DNA of 64,000 nucleotides from Paracoccaceae bacterium (GCA_028284705.1 JANQRE010000005.1:1-64000); one strand, 5' to 3'. Positions 9,422 to 18,082 are shown, counted from the stretch's first letter. Program-made: numbers and translations. The notes: generated by a model from the letters alone, not told the origin.

Positions 9422-9916
9422 TCAACCGCGGTTTTGAGGATGCATAGCGCCGATCTTCGCGGCCACGTCTTCGACCGGTTCCGGCAAAGCGCGGGCCGAG
9501 AGATAGGCGGCACCGGGCAAAAGCGCTGCGCTCATCTTGACCCATCGGCGGGTAAGGGGTGACATGCGTGCGAAATAAGCCTCCGGGTCCATCACATCGA
9601 ACACCAGAAAGACCTCGCCGGAGGAGGGCGCGACCTCGATGGCGGCGAGTTCCTCCCAGGGAATGAACGGGTAGCGCCAGAGGTCAATGCCGCGTTCGGT
9701 GACGGTGAGCACGGGCTTCACAGTGAAAACCCGCGAAAAGATCGCGACCGTGCAGGCACCGAAAAAGATCGTGCCGATGGGTCCGATGACCCATCCGACC
9801 GGGCCGCCGATAAAGATCACGAAGACCGACAAGGTCGTCATTCCGATCCCGAGAAGGCCCAGCATGATCATCCGGCCTTTCGGGGCAAACCATGTCAGTG
9901 GCAGCGTGTCGGCCAT
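9422..9916 (-). CDS. small membrane protein with PH-like cytoplasmic domain
   Basis: The 164-residue protein has two hydrophobic helices at about 16-37 and 40-62, then a soluble domain containing LTVTERGIDLWRYPFIPW. This resembles bacterial PH-like (STM3941-type) proteins. The function of that family is unknown. It lies upstream of the double stem-loop at 9368-9411 and 13 bases downstream of the VOC gene in the same direction, so it is probably the last gene of a nadE-VOC-membrane protein transcript. Confidence 0.7.
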   Translation of the reverse strand: MADTLPLTWFAPKGRMIMLGLLGIGMTTLSVFVIFIGGPVGWVIGPIGTIFFGACTVAIFSRVFTVKPVLTVTERGIDLWRYPFIPWEELAAIEVAPSSGEVFLVFDVMDPEAYFARMSPLTRRWVKMSAALLPGAAYLSARALPEPVEDVAAKIGAMHPQNRG

Positions 9917-9929
9917 GTCTTCCCCTGTC

Positions 9930-10343
9930 TCAGACGGCCTGGTGGACCTCGATCACATTGCCTTCGGGGTCGTGAAAAAAGACCTGGTGCCATTCCTTGG
10001 CGAAGGTGGTGCCGTAGTCGGAATAGGGGATGTTTGCGGCGTCAAGACGTTGCTTGAAGGCCGCGATATCGTCGGTGCGGAAGGCGATATGGCCGCGCTC
10101 GACGGGATTGATGACCTCGCCATTTTTGAACGCTACCGTGAGGTCTTTCTCGGCGAGATGCATCTGCATATGCCCGTCGGTGGCGAAGCGGATTTTGCCG
10201 CTATAGCCGGTGTCATCTGTCGCCTCGGGTCGGGGGAAGTTCTCGATGGGGATGTCGTCGAGGCCGAGCGTTTCGGTGTAGAAGCGGTGCAGGCGGTCGA
10301 TATCGTCAGAGACGTAGTTGATGTGGTGAAACTCGAGCTTCAT
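9930..10343 (-). CDS. VOC (glyoxalase/dioxygenase superfamily) protein
   Basis: The 137-residue protein has two beta-alpha-beta-beta-beta modules. Candidate metal ligands are His near the N-terminus (EFHHINYV), His in RGHIAFRT and Glu in GNVIEVHQ. Members are lactoylglutathione lyases, ring-cleaving dioxygenases or antibiotic-binding proteins, and the substrate is not evident. The start codon overlaps the nadE stop (ATGA at 10340-10343), so it is translationally coupled to nadE. Confidence 0.8.
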   Translation of the reverse strand: MKLEFHHINYVSDDIDRLHRFYTETLGLDDIPIENFPRPEATDDTGYSGKIRFATDGHMQMHLAEKDLTVAFKNGEVINPVERGHIAFRTDDIAAFKQRLDAANIPYSDYGTTFAKEWHQVFFHDPEGNVIEVHQAV

Positions 10344-12010
10344 GACACCTCCCCGCTGTCATCGCGCCAGCGGTTCACGATCGGGTAGCGCCGGTCGAGC
10401 CAGAAGGCTCGGTCGGTCAGGCGGGCGCCGGGGGCAGACTGGAAGCGCTTGTATTCGCTGATGTAAATCAGATGCTCGATCTTCTTAACGGTCTCGCGGT
10501 CATGGCCTGCGGCCACCACTTCAGCCACCGATTGATCCTTGTCGACAAGCCGGTCGAGGATGTCATCGAGGATATCGTAGGGCGGTAGCGAGTCCTCGTC
10601 CTTCTGATCTTCACGCAGCTCGGCGGAGGGGGGTTTGTCGATGATCCGTTGCGGGATGACCTCGCCCTCGGGGCCCATCATCCACGTCCGGTGATGGGTG
10701 TTGCGCCAGCGGCAGGTCTCAAAAACGCGGGTCTTGTAGAGGTCCTTGATCGGATTGTAACCGCCCGCCATGTCGCCATAGATCGTGGCGTAACCGACAG
10801 CGACCTCCGATTTGTTGCCAGTGGTCAGAAGCATCTCGCCGAATTTGTTCGACAGCGCCATAAGGAGGACACCCCGCAGACGTGACTGGATATTTTCCTC
10901 GGTCAGGTCTTCGGGCAGACCTTCGAAGAGCGGCGCAAGCGCTTGTGTCACCGCGCCCCGGGGACCGGAAATCGGGATCGTGTCATATCCCGTCCCAAGG
11001 GCCTCGGCGCAAAGCTCGGCATCTTCGAGCGAATGGTCGGAGGTGTATTCCGAGGGCAGCATGACGCAGCGTACGTTCTCGGCGCCAAGGGCGTCGACGG
11101 CAATGGTCGCGGTCAAGGCGGAATCGATACCGCCCGAAAGCCCCAGCAGCACCTTCTTGAACCCGGTCTTGGCCATGTAGTCGCGCAGGGATTTGACCAT
11201 GACGCGATAGTCCTGTTCGACGTCGGACGGGTAGGTGATGCGGTCGCCTTTCTCGGCCAGCCAGCCCTCGCCGGTTTTGTTGAACGTGACATGGGCGATC
11301 ACTTCGTCGAAGGCGGGCATTTGCAGGGCGAGGTCGCCGCCGGGGTTCAGCACGAAAGAGCCACCGTCAAAAACCTGATCGTCCTGCCCGCCAACCATGT
11401 TGAGATAGACGAGCGGCAGGCCGGTCTCGACCGTGCGGGCAACCATGCGCTGCATGCGGATTTCATGTTTGCCGCGGTAGTAAGGCGAGCCGTTAGGCAC
11501 GAGCAGAAGTTGAGCGCCGGTCTCGGCCAGCGTTTCGGAGACATCCTCGTGCCAGGCATCCTCGCAGATCGGTGTGCCGATCCTGAGCGGGTCGATGGAA
11601 TAAGGCCCCTGGATCGGACCCGGCGTGAAGAGTCGTTTTTCGTCGAAGACGCCGTCATTGGGCAATTCGTGTTTGAGGATACGCGCCTTGACGCGGCCGC
11701 TCTGAAGGATCGAATAGGCGTTGTAGAGCAAGCCGTCGATGTTCAGCGGATGGCCGATGCCGATGGCGGGGCCATCCGCACAATCTTCGGCCAATTGGTC
11801 CACAAGTTCAGTCGCGCGCTGGGTGAAGATCGGTTTCAGGACCAGATCCTGCATCTGGTAGCCGGAGACGAAAAGCTCCGGCAGGGCAACCATGTCTGTG
11901 CCCGCCGATTTGGCCTCCTCCCACGCAGCGCGGGCCTTGGCAATATTGCCGGACAGATCGCCCACCGTGGGGTTCAACTGCGCCAAAGTCAGGCGAAAAC
12001 GGTTGCTCAT
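10340..12010 (-). CDS. nadE: glutamine-dependent NAD+ synthetase
   Basis: NadE amidates nicotinate adenine dinucleotide to NAD+ using ammonia from glutamine. The 556-residue protein has an N-terminal carbon-nitrogen hydrolase (glutaminase) domain with the Glu-Lys-Cys triad (ALPELF, LKHELPN, CEDAWHED). Its C-terminal NAD synthase domain has the P-loop GLSGGIDSA. The start MSNRFRLTL was chosen because upstream residues run into the divergent MORN gene leader. It overlaps the downstream VOC gene. Confidence 0.95.
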   Translation of the reverse strand: MSNRFRLTLAQLNPTVGDLSGNIAKARAAWEEAKSAGTDMVALPELFVSGYQMQDLVLKPIFTQRATELVDQLAEDCADGPAIGIGHPLNIDGLLYNAYSILQSGRVKARILKHELPNDGVFDEKRLFTPGPIQGPYSIDPLRIGTPICEDAWHEDVSETLAETGAQLLLVPNGSPYYRGKHEIRMQRMVARTVETGLPLVYLNMVGGQDDQVFDGGSFVLNPGGDLALQMPAFDEVIAHVTFNKTGEGWLAEKGDRITYPSDVEQDYRVMVKSLRDYMAKTGFKKVLLGLSGGIDSALTATIAVDALGAENVRCVMLPSEYTSDHSLEDAELCAEALGTGYDTIPISGPRGAVTQALAPLFEGLPEDLTEENIQSRLRGVLLMALSNKFGEMLLTTGNKSEVAVGYATIYGDMAGGYNPIKDLYKTRVFETCRWRNTHHRTWMMGPEGEVIPQRIIDKPPSAELREDQKDEDSLPPYDILDDILDRLVDKDQSVAEVVAAGHDRETVKKIEHLIYISEYKRFQSAPGARLTDRAFWLDRRYPIVNRWRDDSGEVS

Positions 12011-12137
12011 CAGCGTCTTTCTGCACGTTGTCGTGAGAAGTTCTAGCAGGATGCGCCCCGAGGGAAAGGGCGTCTTGATCGCCCCCGGACCATCCCCTAG
12101 GCTTTCGCAAAAGGCAGAACGCTCAAGGGGCTCTATC

Positions 12138-13559
12138 GTGCGACATCTTCTGGCAACCCTTTCCTGCGCCGCGGTTTTGACCGCGAGCTCTGTCTTGGCG
12201 CAGGAGACCGGGACGAAACAATATGATGATGGTGGGGTGTACACCGGCGAGTTCAAGGAAGGGCTGCGCCACGGGCAAGGCACCTTCACGCTGCCGAATG
12301 GCTATGAATATTCCGGCTCCTGGGTGGATGGTGAAATTCGCGGTCAGGGCACGGCGCGCTTCCCAAATGGCTCGTTCTATGAAGGCCAGTTCGAAAGCGG
12401 CAAACCGGAAGGGTTCGGCAAGATCATCTTCGCCGATGGCGGCACTTATGAGGGTGATTGGACCGATGGCAAAGTGGTGGGCCGCGGGATTGCGACCTAT
12501 GCCAACGGTGTGCGCTATGAGGGCGAATTTCTGAACGGCAAACACCATGGCACTGGCCTGATGGTCTCGCCCAACGGCTATCGGTACGAGGGCGCCTGGG
12601 TTGGTGGCGTCAAGGAAGGGCCCGGCAAGATCACCTATCCCGATGGCGCGGTTTATGAGGGCGATATGAAAGCCGGTCGCCGCGAGGGTCAGGGCAAGCT
12701 CGTAATGACCGACGGGCTGACCTATGAAGGCGCGTGGCGCGAGGACCGGATCGAGGGTGTTGGCAAACTCACCCAATCAAATGGCGATTTATATGAAGGC
12801 CCTTTGGTCGGTGGATCGCGAGAGGGTCAGGGCAAACTGAGCTACGCCAATGGTGACGTCTATGAAGGCAATTTCCGCAATGACCGGCGCAACGGGCAAG
12901 GTACGCTGACGAGCGCGGATGGGTATGTCTATTCCGGTAATTGGGTCGATGGGGTGCGCACGGGCAAGGGCCAACTGACCTTTGCGGATGGCACGGTTTA
13001 CGAAGGCGATTTCCGCGACAGCGTTGCGGATGGTACCGGCAAGATCACCTATGCCGATGGTTCGACCTACGAAGGAACTTGGGTGAAAGGGGTCATCGAG
13101 GGCGAGGGTGTAGCGCGTTATGCCAGCGGGCTGGTCTATGAAGGCCAGTTCAAGGACGGGTTGAACCACGGGCAAGGCAAGATGACCTATCCCGAGAACT
13201 ACGTTTATGAAGGGAATTGGGTTGCCGGTGTGCGGGACGGCAAAGCCGTGGTGACCTATGCCGACGGCACGGTTTATGAGGGCGAGTTCAAAGCAGGTCA
13301 GCGCGAGGGTATGGGCACCATCAAGATGGCCGATGGGTTTGAATATACCGGCGATTGGAATGGGGGCCGCATCGAAGGTCTGGGCGTCGCGACCTATGAG
13401 ACGGGCGATGTCTATGAGGGCTCCTTTGCCAATGGCAAACGCTCGGGCGAGGGCACGATGCGCTATGTCACCGGTGAAGTTGCGACCGGCATCTGGAAGG
13501 AAGGGCTTTTGACCGAGCCCGAGGGTGGGGCGCAAGAGGCGCAGGCAGATACGAACTGA
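12138..13559 (+). CDS. exported MORN-repeat protein
   Basis: The 473-residue protein has a signal peptide (about 1-22, ending SSVLAQ) and then 18 tandem MORN repeats of exactly 23 residues, each with the pattern Y-x-G-x-W/F...G-x-G...G. A partial nineteenth repeat and a short acidic tail follow. MORN repeats form elongated beta-hairpin rods that bind lipids or proteins; the partner is unknown. I chose the GTG at 12138 because AAGGGG precedes it and it starts the signal peptide. The gene is divergent from nadE. Confidence 0.85.
   Translation: MRHLLATLSCAAVLTASSVLAQETGTKQYDDGGVYTGEFKEGLRHGQGTFTLPNGYEYSGSWVDGEIRGQGTARFPNGSFYEGQFESGKPEGFGKIIFADGGTYEGDWTDGKVVGRGIATYANGVRYEGEFLNGKHHGTGLMVSPNGYRYEGAWVGGVKEGPGKITYPDGAVYEGDMKAGRREGQGKLVMTDGLTYEGAWREDRIEGVGKLTQSNGDLYEGPLVGGSREGQGKLSYANGDVYEGNFRNDRRNGQGTLTSADGYVYSGNWVDGVRTGKGQLTFADGTVYEGDFRDSVADGTGKITYADGSTYEGTWVKGVIEGEGVARYASGLVYEGQFKDGLNHGQGKMTYPENYVYEGNWVAGVRDGKAVVTYADGTVYEGEFKAGQREGMGTIKMADGFEYTGDWNGGRIEGLGVATYETGDVYEGSFANGKRSGEGTMRYVTGEVATGIWKEGLLTEPEGGAQEAQADTN
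12240..13481 (+). repeat. 18 tandem 69-bp MORN-encoding units
   Basis: Counting from the first repeat tyrosine codon (12240) to the eighteenth (13413), every unit is exactly 69 bp with no insertion or deletion. Sequence identity between units is moderate. The aromatic residue after Y-x-G-x alternates Phe and Trp in most successive repeats, so the array looks built from 138-bp double units, with a register slip around repeats 9 and 10. The periodicity also creates long spurious antisense reading frames. Confidence 0.85.
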
Positions 13560-13652
13560 ACCTGCCGCTCATCGCTCCCTTGCGGGACCGCCTCGCCTTG
13601 GAGCGGGATACCAAATCAATAGAGGGCGCGCGCCGATAGGCGCTCCGTTGGA

Positions 13653-15179
13653 TTACACCACCTCGCCCTGATCGAGACGTTTGAGCCATGAATCTGCGTC
13701 TGACAGCACCGTTTCGCGTCGGTCTTCGTCCATCCGGTCCCAGGTGCGGTACATATTGCCCATGCGCGGATTGCTCGCGAACCGATCGCGGTGACGGTTC
13801 AGGAAATGCCAGTAGAGCAGGTTGAACGGGCACGCCTCGGGCCCGGTTTTGTCCTTCACCTTGTAAGCGCAGCTTTTGCAGTAATTCGACATCCGATCAA
13901 TATAGGCACCGCTCGAGACATAGGGTTTTGACCCCACGATACCGCCATCGGCAAACTGGCTCATGCCGATGGTATTGGGCGCCTCGACCCATTCATAGGC
14001 ATCGGCATAAACCGCGAGATACCATTCATGCACCTCGCCCGGGTCGATCCCGGCAAGCAGGGCGAAATTTCCGGTCACCATCAGGCGCTGGATGTGATGC
14101 GCGTAGGCCTCCTCGCGGGTCTGGGCGACCGTTTCCGAGAGGCAATGCATCTTCGTCTCCGCGCCCCAATAAAAGGCGGGCAGCTTGCGGCTGTGGTTCA
14201 GCGCGTTTCGAGACGTGTAGTCCGGCCCCTCCAGAAAATAGATGCCGCGGATATATTCCCGCCAGCCGATGATCTGGCGGATAAATCCCTCCGTTGCATT
14301 GAGCGGCGCAGCATCAGCTTTCCAGGCGGTCTCGACGGCGCGGCAGACTTCCAGCGGATCGAGAAGCCCGGCGTTAAGATAGAGCGAGAGGATCGAATGG
14401 TTCAGGAAGCGCTCTCCGGTCATCATCGCATCCTGATAGTCGCCAAAACCCGGCAGATTATGCGCGACCCAATGGTCAAGCTGAGCGCGGGCATCCTCGG
14501 GCGTGGTGGCGAACCAGAAAGGGTCAAGCGTGCCGAAATTGTCCGGGAACCGGGTGGCGACAAGGTCCAGCACCTCTTGCGTGATCGCGTCCGGGGCAAA
14601 TCGTAAGGGTGGTGCAAATTGCGCGGATTTGGGTGGCGATTTGCGGTTTTCGTGGTCGTAATTCCATTTCTCGCCAACCGGCTTGTCGCCCTCCATCAGA
14701 AGCCCGGTCTTGCGGCGCATGTCGCGGTAGAACCACTCCATGCGAAGCTCGTTCCGCCCCTCGGCCCAAGTCTCGAACTCGGCATGGGTGGCGATGAAGC
14801 GGGCGTCCTCAAGCTGGCGGACCGGGATGGGGCATGTCGCGAGGGCCTCGATCAGCCGCCATTCTCCCAGCTCAGTTGCGAGGATTTCGCGGGCGCTGAA
14901 CTCTTCGGCCCGGCGGATCAACTCGCCGGGAATGGAGCCGGTGTTCTCTGGGTCATCGAGCTTCGTGTAGGCGACCTGCCAGCCATCGTCCTGCAGGCGT
15001 TTGGCGAATTTGCGCATGGCGGCGAAGAGGAAGGCGATTTTCTTGCGGTGGTGCGGGACATAGGACGCTTCATCGGCGACCTCGGCCATGACGACGATGT
15101 CGGAGGATTTCTCGGCCTCCTGCAGGGCGGCGATAGTGTCGGAGAGCTGATCGCCGAGAATGAGGATCAGACGGCTCAC
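13653..15179 (-). CDS. phrB: FeS-type bacterial cryptochrome/(6-4) photolyase
   Basis: This 508-residue flavoprotein belongs to the prokaryotic (6-4) photolyase group (PhrB of Agrobacterium). Cysteines at 346, 434, 437 and 450 match, with a constant offset of four, the positions 350/438/441/454 that I recall as the [4Fe-4S] ligands of PhrB. The N-terminal LILGDQLS domain would hold the antenna chromophore. The likely role is light-driven repair of (6-4) photoproducts. The GTG at 15179 overlaps the SDR stop codon (GTGA), so it follows that gene in one operon. Confidence 0.88.
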   Translation of the reverse strand: MSRLILILGDQLSDTIAALQEAEKSSDIVVMAEVADEASYVPHHRKKIAFLFAAMRKFAKRLQDDGWQVAYTKLDDPENTGSIPGELIRRAEEFSAREILATELGEWRLIEALATCPIPVRQLEDARFIATHAEFETWAEGRNELRMEWFYRDMRRKTGLLMEGDKPVGEKWNYDHENRKSPPKSAQFAPPLRFAPDAITQEVLDLVATRFPDNFGTLDPFWFATTPEDARAQLDHWVAHNLPGFGDYQDAMMTGERFLNHSILSLYLNAGLLDPLEVCRAVETAWKADAAPLNATEGFIRQIIGWREYIRGIYFLEGPDYTSRNALNHSRKLPAFYWGAETKMHCLSETVAQTREEAYAHHIQRLMVTGNFALLAGIDPGEVHEWYLAVYADAYEWVEAPNTIGMSQFADGGIVGSKPYVSSGAYIDRMSNYCKSCAYKVKDKTGPEACPFNLLYWHFLNRHRDRFASNPRMGNMYRTWDRMDEDRRETVLSDADSWLKRLDQGEVV

Positions 15180-15835
15180 CAAGGGATCTCCGCGCCGGAA
15201 TAGTCGTAAAACCTGCCGGTCTCCGTGAGGCCATCGATGACGCTCAGAAGGTTCGTTGCGGCCTCTTCGGGCGCGACTGTTTTATGGCGTGCGGCGTATT
15301 TCGCCGTGAAATTCGTCGCCACGGTGCCGGGATGCAGACAGGTGACGATGGCCTGCTTGTGGGTGCGTTTCAGCTCGATGGCAGCGGTGTGCAGCGCCTG
15401 ATTGAGCGCGGCCTTCGCGACCCGGTAAGAGGTCCAGCCGCCGATCTGATTGTCGGAGATGGAGCCGACCCGGGCAGAGAGCGCGGCGAAGACCGCGCGG
15501 CGGTCTTTCGGGATCAGGGGGAGGGCGTGTTTCAGCACCATAAGCGGACCGATGGCATTGAGCGCGAACTGGTCGGCCATGGCCTGTGGCGTGACTTGCT
15601 TGATTGATTTCTCGGGCTCCGCCCCGTTGATGACAAGCGCGCCGGTGGCCACGAAGATCAGATCGAAGGTGCCAGTGAGGGTGGAGAGGTGGTCGGCTAT
15701 GGATGCCTCGGTGGTCAGATCAAGACCGTTTTCCGAGCGCGACAGCGTCGTGACCTCATCGCCCCGGGCCCAGGCCGCCTCGGCCAATGCCCTGCCAATG
15801 CCGCCGGAAGCGCCGATGATAAGTGTTCTGGTCAT
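15176..15835 (-). CDS. short-chain dehydrogenase/reductase (CsgA-like)
   Basis: The 219-residue SDR has the N-terminal nucleotide motif GASGGIGR, the catalytic Tyr-Lys as YRVAK, and a preceding serine in SARVGSIS. Family members reduce carbonyls with NAD(P)H. It is translationally coupled to the photolyase gene, an association seen in other alphaproteobacteria but without a defined joint role. ATG 15835 gives the usual start MTRTLIIGASGG. Confidence 0.85.
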   Translation of the reverse strand: MTRTLIIGASGGIGRALAEAAWARGDEVTTLSRSENGLDLTTEASIADHLSTLTGTFDLIFVATGALVINGAEPEKSIKQVTPQAMADQFALNAIGPLMVLKHALPLIPKDRRAVFAALSARVGSISDNQIGGWTSYRVAKAALNQALHTAAIELKRTHKQAIVTCLHPGTVATNFTAKYAARHKTVAPEEAATNLLSVIDGLTETGRFYDYSGAEIPW

Positions 15836-15920
15836 GGGGGTGTGAGCTAGGCAGCGTTGTACCCTTGGCAAGGGGAGATTTCGCCACGAGCGACCCGGCT
15901 GGGGCTCTGCCCCAGACCCC

Positions 15921-15942
15921 GGAGTATTTCCAGACCAATGAA
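15921..15942 (+). repeat. third copy of the dispersed GGAGTATTT repeat
   Basis: The core GGAGTATTTCCAGACCAATG followed by AA matches the repeat pair at 3850-4050 (GGAGTATTTTTGGACCAATG) except at three central bases. A GC-rich hairpin (GGGGCTCTGCCCC) lies just before it. It lies between the SDR start and the leucine leader promoter. No gene is visible from 15836 to 15985 apart from these elements. Confidence 0.7.
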
Positions 15943-15972
15943 GATGGGGCTTTTCTTTTAACCTTTGGCACG

Positions 15973-15978
15973 TATAGT
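15973..15978 (+). promoter_or_regulatory. probable -10 box of the leucine leader transcript
   Basis: TATAGT at 15973-15978 is a good -10 hexamer. Only seven bases separate it from the leader ATG at 15986, so transcription would begin at or next to that ATG and the leader peptide would be translated from a leaderless RNA. The -35 region (around 15951, TTTTCT) is a poor match. Confidence 0.45.
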
Positions 15979-15985
15979 GCGGCGC

Positions 15986-16045
15986 ATGATTTTTGAAGTC
16001 CGCAACTTGGGCCCAAGCCTAGAGCTTCTTCTTAGCCGCCTCTGA
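15986..16045 (+). CDS. leuL: leucine-rich leader peptide upstream of the cupin-leuA genes
   Basis: This 19-residue open frame (MIFEVRNLGPSLELLLSRL) contains six leucines, five of them in the last eight residues, including three consecutive CTT codons. It ends at TGA 16043-16045, inside the 5' arm of a 10-bp stem. This is the hallmark of an attenuation leader in which leucyl-tRNA shortage stalls the ribosome. It sits upstream of the cupin gene and leuA on the same strand. No Shine-Dalgarno sequence precedes the ATG, which fits a leaderless leader peptide as known for TrpL in Sinorhizobium. Confidence 0.7.
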   Translation: MIFEVRNLGPSLELLLSRL

Positions 16046-16088
16046 GCGTGCCTTTTGGCGCGACCGCTCAGGGGTGACCAGCGCCAAA
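16039..16088 (+). promoter_or_regulatory. attenuator-like RNA with two interleaved stems
   Basis: Stem A pairs CCTCTGAGCG (16039-16048) with CGCTCAGGGG (16065-16074), ten pairs including one G-U. Stem B pairs TTTGGCGC (16054-16061) with GCGCCAAA (16081-16088), eight perfect pairs. The arms alternate A5'-B5'-A3'-B3', so the stems either exclude each other or form an H-type pseudoknot. The leader stop codon lies in A5', so ribosome position would decide which stem forms. No T-run follows stem B, so it is not a canonical intrinsic terminator. Confidence 0.6.
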
Positions 16089-16112
16089 GACAAAGCTCAA
16101 AAGGACAAAATC

Positions 16113-16469
16113 ATGCAAACGATCAACCTGAACGACAAATTGTCGATGTTCGACAGCCATTGGGACCCGCATGTGGTCTCGAATTACAATAACAACGAGG
16201 TCATGGTGGTGAAATTCAAAGGTGAATTTCCCTACCATAAGCACGATACCACCGATGACTTCTTTCTCGTGCTCGAGGGCGAGATGGAGATGGACATTGA
16301 AGGCGAAGCGCCGCGCAAAGTGCGTGCGGGCGAGATGTTCATTGTGCCGCAGGGGGTCGTGCACCGCCCCCGCGCGAAAGATGAAGTGAAGGTTCTGCTG
16401 ATAGAACCGAAAGGCGAACCCAATTCCGGCGATGCGGACCGTGTGCCTGCACCGAAACCGCATATCTGA
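16113..16469 (+). CDS. small cupin-fold protein
   Basis: The 118-residue protein is a single cupin barrel. Motif 1 is in PYHKHDTTDDFFLVLEG (His, His, Glu ligands likely) and motif 2 is in VPQGVVHRP (His). Such proteins are metal-binding sugar or organic-acid enzymes, or storage proteins; no substrate is evident. ATG 16113 follows AAGGA by seven bases. It lies 11 bases upstream of leuA and downstream of the leucine leader, so it should be expressed with leuA. Confidence 0.8.
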   Translation: MQTINLNDKLSMFDSHWDPHVVSNYNNNEVMVVKFKGEFPYHKHDTTDDFFLVLEGEMEMDIEGEAPRKVRAGEMFIVPQGVVHRPRAKDEVKVLLIEPKGEPNSGDADRVPAPKPHI

Positions 16470-16480
16470 GGACCGAGACG

Positions 16481-18046
16481 ATGAGCAAAGGCAGAGTAGT
16501 TATTTTCGACACCACCCTGCGCGACGGCGAACAATCCCCCGGCGCGACCATGAGCCATGCGGAGAAGCTGGAGATTGCCGGGCTGCTCGATGAGATGGGC
16601 GTCGACATCATCGAAGCGGGTTTTCCGATTGCCTCGGAAGGAGATTTTGCGGCGGTGAGTGAGATTGCCAAGCAGACAAAGAACGCCACGATCTGTGGTC
16701 TGAGCCGGGCGAATTTCAAGGATATCGATCGCTGCTGGGAAGCGGTGCGGCACGCGAAAAGCCCTCGGATTCATACATTTATCGGGACGTCTCCACTGCA
16801 TCGGGCGATCCCGAACCTCAACAAGGACGAGATGGCGGAGCGTATTCATGAGACGGTCACCCATGCCCGTAACCTCTGCGACAACGTGCAGTGGTCGCCG
16901 ATGGATGCGACGCGGACAGAGTGGGATTACCTGTGTCGTGTGGTGGAAATCGCGATCAAGGCCGGCGCCACGACGATCAATATTCCCGACACGGTGGGCT
17001 ATACCGAGCCTCGCGAGTCTGCCGACCTGATCAAGCGGTTGATCGAGGCAGTGCCGGGGGCCGATGAGGTCGTGTTCTCGACCCATTGCCATAACGATCT
17101 GGGCATGGCGACGGCGAACTCGCTGGCGGCGGTCGCAGGTGGCGCGCGACAGATCGAATGCACGATCAACGGGCTGGGCGAGCGGGCCGGGAACACGGCG
17201 CTAGAAGAGGTCGTGATGGCCATGAAAGTGCGGGGCGACATCATGCCTTATGAGACGGGCATCGATAGCACGAAGCTCATGCATATCTCCCGCCGCGTTT
17301 CGACTGTGTCGGGCTTCCCGGTGCAGTTCAACAAGGCGATTGTCGGCAAGAACGCCTTTGCCCATGAGAGCGGCATCCACCAGGACGGGATGCTGAAAAA
17401 CGCCGAGACCTTTGAGATCATGCGGCCCGAGGATGTGGGGCTCAGCGAGACCAATCTGGTGATGGGCAAACATTCGGGGCGCGCGGCGCTGCGTTCGAAA
17501 CTCAGCGAGCTTGGGTTTGATCTGGGTGACAACCAGTTGAAGGACGTGTTTGTGCGCTTCAAGGCGCTGGCGGACCGCAAGAAGGAAATCTTCGATGATG
17601 ACCTGATTGCGCTGATGGTGGATAGTGAAGCGGAAAGCCAGAACGAACACATCCGGCTGAAATCCATGACCGTTGTGTGTGGCACCGAGGGGCCGCAAAC
17701 CTCCGACATGACGCTGGAGATTGACGGTAAGGATGTCTCGACGAAGGCGACCGGAGATGGACCCGTAGACGCCGCGTTCAATGCTGTGAAGGAGCTTTAT
17801 CCCCACAATGCGCGGCTGCAGCTTTATCAGGTGCATGCGGTGACCGAAGGCACGGATGCGCAGGCGACGGTCTCGGTGCGGATGGAGGAAGAGGGGCGCA
17901 TCGCCACCGGTCAGTCGGCGGACACAGACACGGTTGTCGCCTCGGTGAAGGCCTATGTGCATGCGCTCAACCGCCTGATCGAACGGCGCAAGATGGGCTC
18001 GGTCGGCTATGACGAAAAGTCGGTGAGCTACAAGGACGTCAGTTGA
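16481..18046 (+). CDS. leuA: 2-isopropylmalate synthase
   Basis: LeuA condenses 2-oxoisovalerate with acetyl-CoA, the committed step of leucine synthesis. The 521-residue protein carries the [12 protein letters not shown] active-site start, the metal-binding HCHND segment, a '[14 protein letters not shown]' motif, and a C-terminal regulatory domain (about 395-500) where leucine feedback acts. The length is typical of the long LeuA form. It is followed by a strong terminator and is likely controlled by the leader at 15986-16088. Confidence 0.96.
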   Translation: MSKGRVVIFDTTLRDGEQSPGATMSHAEKLEIAGLLDEMGVDIIEAGFPIASEGDFAAVSEIAKQTKNATICGLSRANFKDIDRCWEAVRHAKSPRIHTFIGTSPLHRAIPNLNKDEMAERIHETVTHARNLCDNVQWSPMDATRTEWDYLCRVVEIAIKAGATTINIPDTVGYTEPRESADLIKRLIEAVPGADEVVFSTHCHNDLGMATANSLAAVAGGARQIECTINGLGERAGNTALEEVVMAMKVRGDIMPYETGIDSTKLMHISRRVSTVSGFPVQFNKAIVGKNAFAHESGIHQDGMLKNAETFEIMRPEDVGLSETNLVMGKHSGRAALRSKLSELGFDLGDNQLKDVFVRFKALADRKKEIFDDDLIALMVDSEAESQNEHIRLKSMTVVCGTEGPQTSDMTLEIDGKDVSTKATGDGPVDAAFNAVKELYPHNARLQLYQVHAVTEGTDAQATVSVRMEEEGRIATGQSADTDTVVASVKAYVHALNRLIERRKMGSVGYDEKSVSYKDVS

Positions 18047-18050
18047 AACG

Positions 18051-18079
18051 AAAAGGCGCTCCGGATTGGAGCGCCTTTT
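18051..18079 (+). terminator. intrinsic terminator after leuA
   Basis: AAAAGGCGCTCC pairs perfectly with GGAGCGCCTTTT around a five-base loop (GGATT). It lies five bases after the leuA stop and ends in a T-run. The symmetric A/T ends let it also terminate the opposing lipoprotein gene that stops at 18083. Confidence 0.92.
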
Positions 18080-18082
18080 GCG

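Noticed and set aside
12240-13481. Possible CRISPR array because of regular 69-bp spacing
   Set aside because: There are no invariant repeats separated by unique spacers. The units are continuous coding MORN repeats.
12123-13535. Two long antisense reading frames opposite the MORN gene
   Set aside because: They arise from the 69-bp periodicity and high GC of the MORN repeats. The sense frame has a signal peptide, ribosome site and a known repeat family.
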